Assembly (NCBI GenBank): GCA_003956705.1
Contig: QZCP01000058.1
Coordinates: 15,619 to 79,618, forward strand
Direction: 5' to 3'
Length of the DNA stretch: 64,000 nt
Source: Brevipalpus yothersi
Lineage: Eukaryota > Arthropoda > Arachnida > Trombidiformes > Tenuipalpidae
The notes beneath the pieces were generated by a model. The model saw nothing but the letters and a program-made list of their open reading frames with translations, was not told the origin of the DNA and ran no database searches. Positions 1-12,392 of this stretch are shown piece after piece (position 1 is the stretch's first letter; the number at the start of each line of letters is the position of its first letter). The translations under genes and the position numbers were made by a program.

Positions 1-58
<58 letters not shown>
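1..58. repeat. (CT)n dinucleotide microsatellite
   Basis: An uninterrupted TC/CT tract opens the window, so its true length is unknown. It lies just upstream of the candidate terminal exon at 93-198 and could serve as a distal polypyrimidine tract, but that is inference. Confidence 0.97.
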
Positions 59-62
<4 letters not shown>

Positions 63-92
63 GCCAGAGAATAGCTGAAATATTTCTAACAG

Positions 93-198
93 TTTCATTT
101 ATCATCTTACTAACCAACACTATGATGCATACAGAAGAGGAGGAGGAGGAGGTCCGCCCCAGCCTCCACAAGTGGGTGGTATAGCTAGCTTAATTTAG
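93..198 (+). CDS. Possible 3'-terminal coding exon of a gene entering from the left (unrecognised)
   Basis: After an AG acceptor at 91-92, preceded by a plausible branch region and further upstream by the CT tract, one frame stays open for 34 residues and then stops at TAG (196-198). The peptide ends with a Gly run, a Pro/Gln stretch and GGIASLI. This composition looks more like a low-complexity protein tail than random intergenic sequence. The other two frames over the GAG repeat are also briefly open, so coding status is not proven. I do not recognise the family. The upstream exons would lie outside the window. Confidence 0.35.
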
Positions 199-2142
199 CA
201 GAAATTGATTATCATCGATTCTTCGGAATATTTCAGCTTATTCAATCAGCTGACACACACTCATATCCATGAAAAAGGCTCAGAATCCCTTAATCTGACA
301 GTGGTGTTAGGCGAATCAAGTCTGAAGTGATGAATTTTTCACTCACATTAGGCGAGCAAATTTTGTATCATCTCACCCTCTTAAATCCATGAGCCAGCAC
401 TTCGAGAATATCATCCAAATCTGATGAATCAGGCTGAGATAATTTCTACCAAGTGACCTTACTAAACCTACTGCCCAATTTGAACCATGTGAAATGGATC
501 CTAATTCCTGGAAGCGAGAAAACGCCAAGAATCAGCGTTCAGTCTGGAAGGCGAAGTAGTTACAAGTGAACGATGATTTATTAAAGTTAAGCTTTACAAT
601 TCTCGCGTGATACTCAGTTGGAAAGAAGAAGAAAATCTCAAATCATTAGAGAAGATTTTCACAAACGAGGAGTGATTCGTGATTCCCTCAACAACATAGC
701 ACTTACAGCTTCTCTCTTTCTCTCTCTCTAATTTGAATTTACTTAACATTACATGTCGCGTGAAAAAGATGATCAACTGCTGATGCTGACAAAATTTGTG
801 AACCAAATTACTTGATAACAAAATAGACTTCACCCATAAATCAGGTATATTCTGAAAGTTGACCCAACAGTCCACAAATGATCTGGGTATACATTCAAAA
901 GCATATACACACATATTCATGTACTCATTTGCACCAGATACAGGTGAAACGGTCATCAAGATGAATTTTTTAACAATTTTTTCTTTCTTCTTGGCTAAAG
1001 AACAATTTCTTGACTCTTTTGACCATTCATTTGCCTATCATTTAAAGCTTCAATTCATGAGAAGAAAAAACGTTCTACTCTCCATTTATCACGATCAATA
1101 ATGCTGGTCAGTTGCTTGCCTTCGTCTTATCATCGGATGATTAGTCAAGCACAATATTCGTTCATTTTGAAGGATAAAGAGTGTTGAAAACACCCTTAAG
1201 ACTGATTCTATCAAATTTCACTATTCTAATTGGGCCCCAATTGTTCTACTACTACTATTTCGATTGCTATATCCAAAACTGACCTATGTTCAGTAGATTT
1301 TTCCCTCTTCTCTCTCTCTCTCTCTCTCACACAGTCCATATCTCATAGAGCATCTTCACTCTCCTTTTTGTGGGAAAAAATGCCATACAAAGCTGGCCAA
1401 AAGTGAGCAGCCAAGCAGAGAATGTGGTGCTAGGTCATTCGAGAAGTGTGAACGTGCTAATGTGCGAAAAAAGGCTTTCGCAGGAACTCAATTTGATGGC
1501 CAGCAAAGAATCAATCTTTTGATCAACTCTAATAGCTCTCTTTTCACTTCATCAACTCTTCATCGAGATCTCTCTCTCTCTCTATTTCTTTTTTCTCTTC
1601 CTATCTTGCTCAATTTTCCCATAGAAATGTGGGCCAAACTAGAGCTTTTGGATAATCGTTTGGAAAAAGAAGAAGATGATGACCGATAATTGAATGAGAT
1701 GTTGATTGCTATTGGAGTGTATCTTGCAGTATAACTAGAGAGAGGAAATTTTTTCAAAAGCCACAGGTACATGATTGAATCTCATTTGAGAAATCTATCA
1801 TCGTTTCTTCACTTTCATCAGAACACTTGAAAGTGACCAAAGATCTGAAAAGGTGCTAAATGATTGGTTCATTCTACTTTCTGTGGTAGATTTTTTTCTT
1901 ATCTCTTCCTCTCTCATCCACTGTGTTAACACAAAATCTACCATAAATGATCATATAGCTGGTGTGTTTCGATTCTTGAGCAAGCAAGCAAATTGTTACA
2001 ATTGCAAGAAACGCTTGAGGAATCGGTGTCAGAAAACATCTTGTGTGGAGGAGAAAATTCTATTGGATGATTTCAATTATCTCCATCATTTCTCATCACC
2101 ATTCAATCATCACTTATCATCATCCACTCCCTTGAACAGTAT

Positions 2143-2159
2143 TCTCTCTCTCTCTCTCT

Positions 2160-2214
<55 letters not shown>
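2143..2214. repeat. (CT)n microsatellite
   Basis: A long CT tract interrupted once by a CTTT step. The frame across it reads only Leu/Ser and is not a gene. Confidence 0.95.
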
Positions 2215-2219
<5 letters not shown>

Positions 2220-2556
2220 CATGGACCAATCTTGAGCAATCATGTTCCCTCTTTCATGTTGAAGCGGCTTTCATCGACTCTATCGAATTATTGACTACAG
2301 GTGAACACATCAGCTCATCAGTGCGCAAAAATGGCTTCTTTGCTGACAAAAGTTGTAGAGTTTCAAAATCATCAAATTGCATCTCAAAAAATGGCTTCTC
2401 AACTTGATGAAATCAATTAAGCTCATACCAAACACAATAGATGACTTCCAAAAAAATGGGTGCTCAAGGAGGCAATAGGAATGAAGGTGGGCCAACCAAG
2501 CAAGTGGGCAAGTTAATCGGTCCCCACACAGTAGCAGTTATATATCGTCCCTCCAG

Positions 2557-2560
<4 letters not shown>

Positions 2561-2619
<59 letters not shown>
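2561..2619. repeat. (AG)n microsatellite
   Basis: A perfect AG tract of about 59 bases. It is purine-rich on the plus strand, opposite in polarity to the CT tract 350 bp upstream. Confidence 0.95.
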
Positions 2620-2621
<2 letters not shown>

Positions 2622-4484
2622 TTTAATGATAAATCGGGTGGCCAATACTGAATAGTGAACAAGGTAAGGAGAAGGTGAAGGAAAATAAGAAGAAGAAGAT
2701 TCCTCTTTTAACTCATCTGATTTGTGGTGGACACTGAAAATTGATGGCTTTATGATTGACTCTTCTTTTGATGTATCAACTGAGAATCTTTTAACTCCTC
2801 TCGCTCATCTCTTTTTCAAACATGATGTCCTGTAGATATTGATTTTCATTGTATTCCATTTGAAGCTCGATTCTCAGGCCCCTGATTGTGGTAGCCACTT
2901 GTGTGCCTCCGAATTACTACTAATTGAGGTGTTCGAATAGGTCATCCCGATAGAAAGAATCATCAAGCTCAGCAGTTGTCCAAGCATCTTTCAATTGACT
3001 CCCACCAGCATTCATCCCATTTTGTGAGCTGCCATTCATGAACACCACTAATTGAATTGTTGAGAATCAATCGAGCTGATCAGCTAGTGATTGAGTTGAA
3101 TGTTCAGACAGCAGGAGATCATGTAGAAGGTGCAGAAGGTCGGGGTCGATTTGAGTACAAAGAACGACTTCTTTCTCTCTCTCTCTCTTCCACCATACTA
3201 TATTGCCATCAAAGCTTCCCACTGGAAGTGTATCATCATCAAATTATTGAGGCACATAATGTATTCAAAATGTATTCATGGATAGAACTAATTAACCAAT
3301 CAGTCTTTTGTCCATATTCATCGCGGAAAAGCATATCAGCACAATAGAGCATCGAGAATCAGAATTATGGAAAATATACTCTCTTTCTCTTTCTTTCTCT
3401 CTCTCTCACATACACACCACCTAATCATGCTTTAGAGAGGAGCACAATAGGAATCCAAATTTTTTCTGGACTAATATTTTGATCTGATTGCCAGCTAGCT
3501 GGAGTTGTCATGATGATAGAGATTTATCCAAAATTAATTGGCATAATGAGCGCATCGAAATTAGCATAATTTGCGAATGTGTGTATGTGTATATATGTAA
3601 GCATTGAGATGGTCCAGCGGGCAAGTGACAATGGACCGTAGAAACGATGCAAAACGCAATCTTCGTTCGGTTGTGTAGTACGAACAAAGTGAGAAAAATC
3701 AAATAGCAAGAAGGCGAACGAAGACGATTCATGGACATTCATGAGCGTGAAATGAGCGTGTTTATACGGCTAAAAGAATCACGCCATAAGTGAGAACCGC
3801 AATATTCTAAAATATTTGCTTCCACCAGTTTTTTGATGCCACATTCTTCCTCTTTCCGCCACCCCAATTCACCCCCTCCTTCTCTTGCTTTTAAGTCAAG
3901 AAGATATGAATTAGGAACATTCTGCTATCGCAGGTTCTCTTTAGGAGCCTCATTTGCATGTTTGCCTCTCTGACGAGTGCTTCAATTAATTTCCGATTAG
4001 ATTGAATTTGCTGCCAATCTAGAAGAGAACGCACACAATTTTCACCAATTTTCCCAAAACTTCTTGGCACTTCGTTCGTCTACGCATTTGGAGAGGAATA
4101 TTCCCATCAGCCTGGCAACACTCAAAAACAGGTACCCTTGATTGCAACAAAATGATGAACACCTTTAAAAATTGTCTGAAATCATCTTTCTGCCTAATGC
4201 TGAGAGTGTGCATATTTTCTGATGTTCTCCCATCTATTGTGAGGGTGAAAATTTAGTTTTATTCTTGGCAGACTCCAATCTGTTGGAACAGGAATAATTT
4301 GTAAAGTGAATGATTATTCGAGCAATTTACTTCCGTACTAATTTTAAAATTTTCCATTCAATTGGACCTATACTACCATTTAATTTGGGAATCTTGGAGC
4401 CTACACAAAAGTGAATAGCTGGAAAAGTGTAGGCGACTCTGTATAACATTAGATGATGAAACTTATTTTTGATCAAATTCAAAA

Positions 4485-4970
4485 TGTGGGGGTCACACAT
4501 CTCCGGTTGTACTTAGCGCCAAGAGTCTTGACGCATGGTGGCTTAGTGTCGCTATGTGCTGATGTCCGCTTCCGCTTGTCTGTGTATATAAGGAGTAACA
4601 CTGTCATACATCGTTGCGATCGTATGCAACTCGTAACCCTTACACCTCAACTACTCCTCAGTTAATTACCCTTTATATAACTAACCTTTGACTTACTTAA
4701 GTCTGACCAAAAAGTGGTGCAACTCTCTTTATCAGCCTTTGTCCCAAACTCTTATTTATCTGTGTAACCTCAACACAGGGGTCTTAGTATAGTGAACATC
4801 AACAATAAAGTTCTGTAACTAAAGTGTGTGCTACAATTATCGGTAATATTACGGCCTCAGCTTGTTCACCACGATCACTACCAGGAGTCCTGGTCAGTGA
4901 GAGATCCTCCAGATAAGACTCAGCTATCTATACAGCTGCTCTAACTACGTGCATTTATCAAACCTTCACA
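4485..4970 (+). mobile_element. Probable solo LTR of an LTR retrotransposon (486 bp)
   Basis: The block starts TGTGGGGG and ends CCTTCACA, so it has the TG...CA ends (here TGTG/CACA) typical of LTRs. The four bases on each side are AAAA (4481-4484 and 4971-4974), consistent with a 4-bp target duplication, although an A-run is weak evidence. Inside are a TATATAA box at 4585-4591 and an AATAAA signal at 4804-4809, spaced as expected for U3 promoter and R polyadenylation signal. No gag-pol reading frame or second LTR lies in the window, so it is best read as a solo LTR. The BEL/Pao versus Ty3 class cannot be decided from one LTR. Confidence 0.6.
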
Positions 4971-7238
4971 AAAACTTTGATTGGAAGCAGATGAACAATT
5001 TTCTGTCACCGAAATCGATCAGTGCCGAATCAATTGCTCTCAATTACTTGCAGACGATGATCGTTTTTTCAAAAGCAATTATTTGATGATGAAAACGATC
5101 TCACAAGATGTTGAGGATGCTCGACAACCAAAAATACAATGAAATGAGCGCTAAGTGAGAGCATAATCTGAAATACGGACTCGATGTGAACGTTGAAAAA
5201 CATTGTTTCCAGTGAAAATTTCCCATGAAAACTAGTTCGTGACCTCGGATAACATTGGGAAAGTCAGTAAATGATATAAGAGTGGGATTCATTCGCATGA
5301 GAGCTAACGATCGTCAAAAAGGGTGACACAAGTAGTCAAAGCGATAGATTGCAATTTTGGTTCCTCCAGAATATCTCTCTCTTTTTCTTTTTTCTCTCTC
5401 CCTCTATTCATCTGAGTTTCAAACAATCTGTTTCAACTTACGATCATCATCATGAACAGAGAGAAAGAGAGAGAGAGAGAGAGAAGAAAAGATCGTCTTG
5501 TGTGTACACATGGTCAATCGTTTTTGGGGAAAAAAGATTTTCTCGCGCCGAAACTAAAAAACGTTTCGCCAAGGCAGACCGTGGAAAAAGTGCTCAATTA
5601 ACGGCTTTCCCAAGACTCAATCGCTTTTTGAACTTTTCCTCTGTATACTCGATCGTTTTGATCATCGCTTGTGGCCCAGTCCCACGATATTTCCACTGTA
5701 TTTCTTATGCCTCGCTTCTCAATTCGATTCATCCACCTTTACATCACAATCATCTCAACCACTTGATAGTTGCTTTATCTCTCTCCCACTGCTAATGATA
5801 CAGGCCGACAATCATCATCCACACTGGTGGAGGTAGAGGTGGAGATGGCGATGAGTGTGATGAGCCACCTGATGAACAATCTTAAGCCATTACATCTACT
5901 TTAGCCACAGCTACTTGCGGGTCACTTCCATGTCCTGTCTCATCAAAGGTAACTGATGGAGCAATCAATTTGAGGGCGGCAATCATCACCCAAAAACAAT
6001 CAGCTTCACAAAAGTTGAAAAAAGCTTTCAACAATTGACATTCTGTACTCTATTTTCTGTGAAAATCGTTTTTCCGTTCTGGCCTGGCTTGCTTGCCTCT
6101 CACCTGACCCTGATTTTATCAGTTTTTTATAATAACAGTTTCTCTGGTTCTCACGTCTCACGAGACTTCGAACATCGTGAGAAATACTTTCGCCTCTTAT
6201 GTGGTTCTCTTACATATTCCAGGCTACATTGTACACGGCAGTTACTTTCTGTACAGAGTGCAGTTGCAGTTTATACCGTACGGATCTGACCATAACCGCT
6301 GAAAAATAAAAGTCTTTATATGCTCAATAAAATTCTTCTATCGTGACAAGATCATTGATGAATGGATAAAGAAATTGTAGCTGTATTGACTTGTGATTTT
6401 TTTCTACAGACAGTACATGTGTGACTGTGGGCTGAACTATGGAGATGTTTGATTAATGTTGATTCGCCATCGTGGTTAAAGTTTTTTCATTCATCCATGC
6501 CATAATCTCAACTCAATCGAGCTCAATGCAAGAGGAAATGAAACATTCGTTTGAATAGATCGCTTTTTTCAGCTCTCCCTCTCTTTACTAGCTTATTTAA
6601 GTATTTAAAATGATGGACTCACTTGTTTGCCGTCTCTAGCTCCACGTGCTACTTTTCCCTAACATTCGGTCGCTTGCCATGGGCCATGTTGCGTATATGG
6701 ATGCTAACGATTAGTTTCGGATGTTGGACTCTCACCGAATCATTCAACAGTCAGTCATGTCAACTGTGTTCTATTTTTTTGATTTCATTCCACTCGAAAG
6801 CCAAATCAACCCATTCTGCTAGCTTGAATGGATGTTGATATTAGATGACTTCTATGTAGGAAATTTGAGGGAGACGTCTTGTTCAAAAACGCTCCTTGAA
6901 GTAGTGGATTGTATTTTCGAAGAGTCAAGATTTCAAATCAATTAGATGAGAAGAAACCTGGAACATTGATTAGTCTGTTGGGGAGAGAAAATTTTATTTG
7001 GAAATGTATTGATCGATTTTCTCTTCATGTTTTTTAGAGCTTCGTAACGGTTTCACAATTGATCAATAAAGTTGTTGAGAGAGATTCGATTTAGACTACT
7101 TTGGGGACCTTATGCTAGAAAGACTAGAAAATTCGATGACTATCAATTTAAGCCAGACTCAACCATAACAAAGCTCAGGATTATCAATGGAATGGCGTCC
7201 AATTTATTCATAGCCTTTTGCACATTCATTTCACCAAA

Positions 7239-7242
<4 letters not shown>

Positions 7243-7298
<56 letters not shown>
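7243..7298. repeat. (CT)n microsatellite
   Basis: A perfect CT tract of about 56 bases. Apparent ORFs on both strands run through it as Leu/Ser or Glu/Arg repeats and are artefacts. Confidence 0.95.
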
Positions 7299-7300
<2 letters not shown>

Positions 7301-8013
7301 AGTAAAGCGTAAAGAGGAACAGTATCATTTGAAGCTAGAGAGGAGCAAAAGTGGTTCGCTAATGTCCATAATAGCTGATGCATTATGCTTCTATTTGATG
7401 CGGTCTCGAGCTGCAATGTCCAAGTTTTGCCAGCCTTTTCATTGAGTTGCTTTGGGTGTCTAGTTTCAGGATAATTTTCGCTTCACTTTTCTTCTTCTTT
7501 ATCTTCGTCTTCTTGCTTTATTCACTGCGACAAGCTCGATGATGTTTTCACTAGAAGGACGATGACAAGAAAGCCGACTCGATGGCCTTCCTAGAACTTT
7601 TCCTCTCTTCCTCTCTAATCGCAAGTCCGAAGTGAAGAGCAGTTCAACAGGGCCAAAGGTCATCTGGGAGCCAATGTTGATGCGATAATCATCAGTATTC
7701 ATCGATGATCAAAGAGAAAAGTGCTGAGAATGAGTTGCAAAACATGCCATGAGGATAGAATAACTCTCCAAAGTGTCTGATGCTGATCTAACATGTATTA
7801 GATGAATATTGCATTTATCAGCTCTTCCATTTCAACGATTTGGTGTAGAGAGGAGTGACTCTCAATGAATCTAATATGTGTGTGTGTATGTGAGAAAGTA
7901 TCAAACTTTCATAAGATGCATGGTGAATGATCAGCTTTTCGAAAGATGATGATATGAATGGAAATGCAATCCGATGAGATTTGATGATGTCCAAAAGTGA
8001 GAGCAAGACCAAT

Positions 8014-8015
<2 letters not shown>

Positions 8016-8052
<37 letters not shown>
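8016..8052. repeat. (GA)n microsatellite
   Basis: A GA tract of about 37 bases in gene-poor sequence. Confidence 0.93.
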
Positions 8053-8054
<2 letters not shown>

Positions 8055-9390
8055 TTGGACATCCCTGAATGACCACAAATTCGGGCTTCTTGGAAGTGAT
8101 TCGAGCATGAAATTAAAAAGAGAAAGAGTTGATCGGTGAGAGAAGCAAAAGATTGGTTTAGATGTAATCAACATCTGAATAAGCAAGCAACGGCAACGTG
8201 GATAAAGTAAAAAAGAAGCAAATCAAGTCAACTTGGTGACTATATCAAAATATGGACTTTGTTTATTGCTGAATACACATCAATTACAAGCATTCTTGGT
8301 ATTCTCAAGCTTATTGATCAGCTACAAAAGTGAAAACAAGATCATGGAAAACAAGCTCATCTGTATCAACTATTTTAGATTGTTTGTTCCATCCTCATTG
8401 GATAGGGGGAAATGGTCAGGAAGAGAGAAGCGGAATTTTAGTAACAATCAAGGGAATGGAATAAAGAATGAGCGTTAAGTGAATCCAAAGAAGAATAAAG
8501 ATACTGATCAACGGAAGAGGAAACTAAGAAGCTAAAGGAAGAGAGCTCAAAAGTATTCTCTTAGTGTATGTGTAATGGAGACGAAAAAAGAGCTCAACAG
8601 TGATGAATTGATATTCCTTTTCACGTCCGAAATGGACCGCAGAATATCTTCTCTTGTTCAGCTTTTCCTATCATCATTCGCACCATCATCTTTGTCATCA
8701 TCGCCCTCTTAGTGGACAATTTCTCTTCCTTCACTTTTATTCTCGAATTATATGCTACTCATGATGCGGCATATCATGACGGGCCACTGGACTCCAAAAG
8801 GCTGTATGCTACAGTTAGCTTGGAGACAAATAAAATGATTAATATACAGAGAAATGGCTTCTTTTGGCTCGATTTACTGTCCATCTTAATGCACTCATTG
8901 GGCCACTTCTTCCACTTCTTTCTCTTCTCCATCTTCATCTTCTCTTGACCGGAGGCATCTTCATTCAACTCTGCCTGCTACATCTTCTCACAGCTTCCGA
9001 TGTCTCCTTTTCCACTATTGTGTGCAATTGTAGCATTTTCATCCCTCAGTCCTCTTACTTTTTCCTCTCTCTTCAGAATTCATCATCCAGTTTATTGAGA
9101 GAGAAAAATTCACATCATAAAAGTCAATAGAGGCGTTATCTTGAGGGGAAAATGAAAGGAAAAAAAAGACGTCTTATATCTCTTTCGTTCATAATTCAAT
9201 TACATCGATTCGGTAGTAATTAAGATAGAAAGAAAATTCACTATGGCTGACTATCATGAAACAAGTTAATCATGGTCTGACGGTGAATGGTGTTGGATGA
9301 AATATTTTTTATTAATCACAAAATTTTATGCTCATTAAGAGAAAAATTTTTAGAGATTAAGACGAGATGCTCTGAAAAATGATTCTCATA

Positions 9391-9393
<3 letters not shown>

Positions 9394-9445
<52 letters not shown>
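9394..9445. repeat. (GA)n microsatellite
   Basis: A GA tract of about 52 bases, roughly 0.9 kb upstream of MRE11. Confidence 0.95.
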
Positions 9446-9448
<3 letters not shown>

Positions 9449-10331
9449 AAAAATGTTTCATCATAATAGAAATAATATACACCTATGAAAAATACAGAGT
9501 TTATCCATGATTAATGGGACAAAACCGCATCAGGTTTGCCTTTTTGGCAGCTTCTCTCATATATAAAGTACCCAGCTTGCTTACTCCTCTTTTTCGGGGC
9601 TTTCTACTGTACGTTTACGGGCAATGCTATCGATCCACAGACTTTTCTTAGATTTAATTCAACAAAATAACATGAATCTCACGCATCATCACAATTTATC
9701 AAGCCTCTACTACCAGAGAAATTAGTTACATGACCAATTCAAGTCAGTCGTTGAAGATTCTTCTCGATTCAACTTAAATTAACAAGATTATTTCGACCTC
9801 ATGACCTGTAACATCATTCATAAGAATCATTGAAATTTCTACAAAAATTTGCCTCTCCTTTCTCTAAACAATTAATTAGGCTCAAGAGAATAAATTCCAA
9901 TGATTCTGAAAATTATCTCACATATCTAATAATGATAACTTTTTGAATAAGTTTACAGTAAAGTGAACAGAAAGTAACTTGCATACCTAAATTGCTGAAA
10001 TATTTGCAAAAGAAATCAACAAATATGAGAGTTACTATCACATCCTTTGATCACGAGAAGTGAGATATATTCTCATCATTTTTTATCATGAAATTTGTCC
10101 TTTATCTAAAGAATTTCGTTCCGATTTTATCTGCAAAAATCAAAGGCAAGTTAACGAAAATGAGCTCGACATCTGTTGGTTTCATTATCAACTTTAGCTC
10201 AGCTGAGAGAGAAATGCTTGAAGAAGAGCGCGAAAAGGAATACCGAATGGAGAGAGAAATGACGAAATAATTTCAATTGTATTCATCAGATTTTGTTATT
10301 TATCAAGTTTTTGTTGTAATCGGGGTTGATT

Positions 10332-12392
10332 ATGGATTCTGATGCTGGTGAAGACATTGCCCCTTACAATTCCAGTCAGGGACAACCTGAATCAAAGTTT
10401 CGTATTTTGGTTGCGAGTGACATTCATTTGGGTTACAATGAGAAAGATCCGATAAGATGTAAATATTTTTGTGTACTTTCTTTATATATTCTGATGTGTA
10501 ATTTGATTGTGTCTTTCTCTTTCAATAGGTGATGATAGCTTCAATACATTTGAAGAAGTTCTTCAGATTGCCAATCAACATGAAGTTGATTTCGTACTGT
10601 TGGGTGGTGATCTTTTCCATGAAAATAAACCATCTTCGAAAGCCATGAAAAGATGTGTTGAAATTTTGAGAAAATATTGTTTGGGAACCAAAGAAATTCG
10701 TTTCTCTGTAGTCAGTGATCAGAAAGTGAATTTCCGACACACACTGTTCCAAAAAGTCAACTATGAGGACCCTAATCTTAATATAGCTCTTCCAATCTTT
10801 TCAATCCATGGCAATCACGATGATCCAATTGGTAAGGATCCTCTCGGTGCTTTGGATACTCTCAGTGCTGTAGGTTTAGTCAACTATTTTGGAAAATATG
10901 TTAATGTTGAAGAGATTAATATCGAGCCTCTGCTTCTACAAAAAGAAAACCACAAAATAGCTCTGTACGGCTTGGGATCCCTGCCAGAAGAAAGACTACA
11001 TCGTCTCTTCATCCAAGATAAAGTATCATTTGCAGAGCCTAAAGGAGATTCTAAGGAATGGCTAAGAATATTGGTAGTCCATCAAAATCGTATAGCCCAT
11101 GGAACTAAATATCTCCCTGAAAATTTACTCGGCGATCAACACAATCTGGTTATTTGGGGACATGAGCACGAGTCAAGGACTTCATATGAATTGAATCTTC
11201 GAACTGGGTTTTATGTGTACCAACCAGGCAGTACTGTAGCCACATCATTGTGTCCAGCTGAGGCACTGCCTAAACATGTTGGTATTCTGAGCGTTTTCTA
11301 CGACCAGGATGAGGAAAAGAATCGTTTTCATCTTGAAACAATCCAGTTGAAGACAGTTCGTCAGATGTTTTTCGAAGACATGAGCTTACAAGATGCTTTG
11401 CCAACCAATATGGACCCTGAGAAAACGAATGACATTGTTTTCGATGCTGTTTCAAAGAGGATTGACTCTCTTATTGATAAAGCTGAAATTGAGCATAGTG
11501 GTGATCCTCGAGAACCGAAAAAGCCTCTGATTCGCATCAGAGTAGAATGTCTAAGTGAGTATCAACATCTTAATCCTAGTGTATTTGCTCATAAGTATAA
11601 GGATAAGGTGGCAAATCCCAAAGAATTGGTTCTTTTCCGCAATAAACGTGAAAAAAGGACTCAAGATAGACCTGATGTTAACTTGGAAGAGTTGGAAGAT
11701 TTGATGGATTATGACCAACAGGATCGATGTAGAATTGAGGATGTTGTTGTCGAATACTTCAAAAACGCTGATGAAAAGAATCAGTTGTCCATGCTATCTG
11801 AGAACATCATGATGGATGCGATCAAGGAAATAATTGATAAGGATCAATCAGCTGATAAAATTCTTCAAGCGATCGAATTCCAACAGAAGAGAATTCACGA
11901 AGCACTAATTCAAAAGAACATTCCTCTCGACGATAAAGTTAAAGTACGAGCAGCAATCAAGGAATGTCGAGAAGATATGATAAATGAAGAAGAGAAGGTT
12001 CGAAAAGATCTTCAGAAGCTATTCCGAAGAGGCAATAAAGATCCAATCAACGATGAGAAGAACTCCTTAGCTGCAGACTTTTCCAACTCCGACACGTGAG
12101 TATATAATTTTCAATCTATGAGTAATCTATATAACTCTTGGTGAATAGGATGGATCATTTTCCGATCCTCAATAATTAATTTATATCATGATTCATCTGA
12201 TTTTTTCCACAGATCAATGTCAAGTGGTGATGATCTTTTTCCAGGTAAGCTCATCTCGTAGGAGCGTGCATCAAAAAACGGTTCAAACCGTCATCTAATC
12301 CACTCTTTTTCTCTACAGAGCCAACAAAAGGTCGCGGTCGCGGTCGAGCTCGTGCCAGAGGACGTGCACGTGGTCGAGGAAGAAGTAAATGA
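10332..12392 (+). CDS. MRE11: MRE11 double-strand-break repair nuclease
   Basis: Four exons: 10332-10458, 10529-12095, 12213-12244 and 12319-12392. They join in frame to 599 residues (human is about 708). All phosphoesterase motifs of the family are visible: DIHLG near residue 30, GGDLFHENKPS near 68, GNHDDP near 137, VVHQNR near 224 and GHEHE near 252. These coordinate two metal ions in the 3'-5' exo/endonuclease of the MRE11-RAD50-NBS1 complex, which acts in the nucleus. The cap and RAD50-binding region follows. The last exon encodes an Arg/Gly repeat (GRGRGRARARGRARGRGR), equivalent to the GAR motif methylated in vertebrate MRE11. I chose the ATG at 10332 because it begins a short acidic leader before the first motif; no ATG lies in frame just before it. 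Confidence 0.96.

Larger units (their letters stand above)
199..4484. other. Gene-poor stretch with CT/GA tracts; no supported gene
   Basis: No open frame here resembles a known protein, and the longer ones run through CT or GA tracts and encode only Leu/Ser or Arg/Glu repeats. Long tracts are at 2143-2214 (CT) and 2561-2619 (GA), with shorter ones near 1311-1330, 3171-3188 and 3380-3407. It could be intergenic or regulatory DNA, or intron. Confidence 0.7.
4971..10331. other. Gene-poor stretch upstream of MRE11; no supported gene
   Basis: About 5.4 kb with no recognisable coding sequence. It contains CT/GA tracts (5460-5484, 7243-7298, 8016-8052, 9394-9445). A TATA-like ATATATAAAG near 9559-9568 is followed by no convincing ORF. 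A short open frame at 10088-10270 shows no family match and is probably 5' flank of MRE11. I see no tRNA-like folds. Confidence 0.65.

Noticed and set aside
1853..2407. 184-codon open frame on the plus strand
   Set aside because: Over a quarter is Leu/Ser repeat from the CT tract, there is no ATG-anchored family resemblance, and flanking codons look random.
2441..2626. Open frame ending in Arg/Glu repeats
   Set aside because: Generated by the (AG)n tract at 2561-2619; no conserved features.
5349..5795. 148-codon open frame
   Set aside because: Contains GA-tract Glu/Arg repeats, no ATG-based family match, and no splice context.
7072..7416. Overlapping frames on both strands through 7243-7298
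   Set aside because: Both arise from the same CT/GA dinucleotide tract.
10088..10270. 60-codon frame just upstream of MRE11
   Set aside because: It contains a Glu/Arg-rich end but no recognisable domain. It does not join in frame to MRE11, whose own leader is complete.
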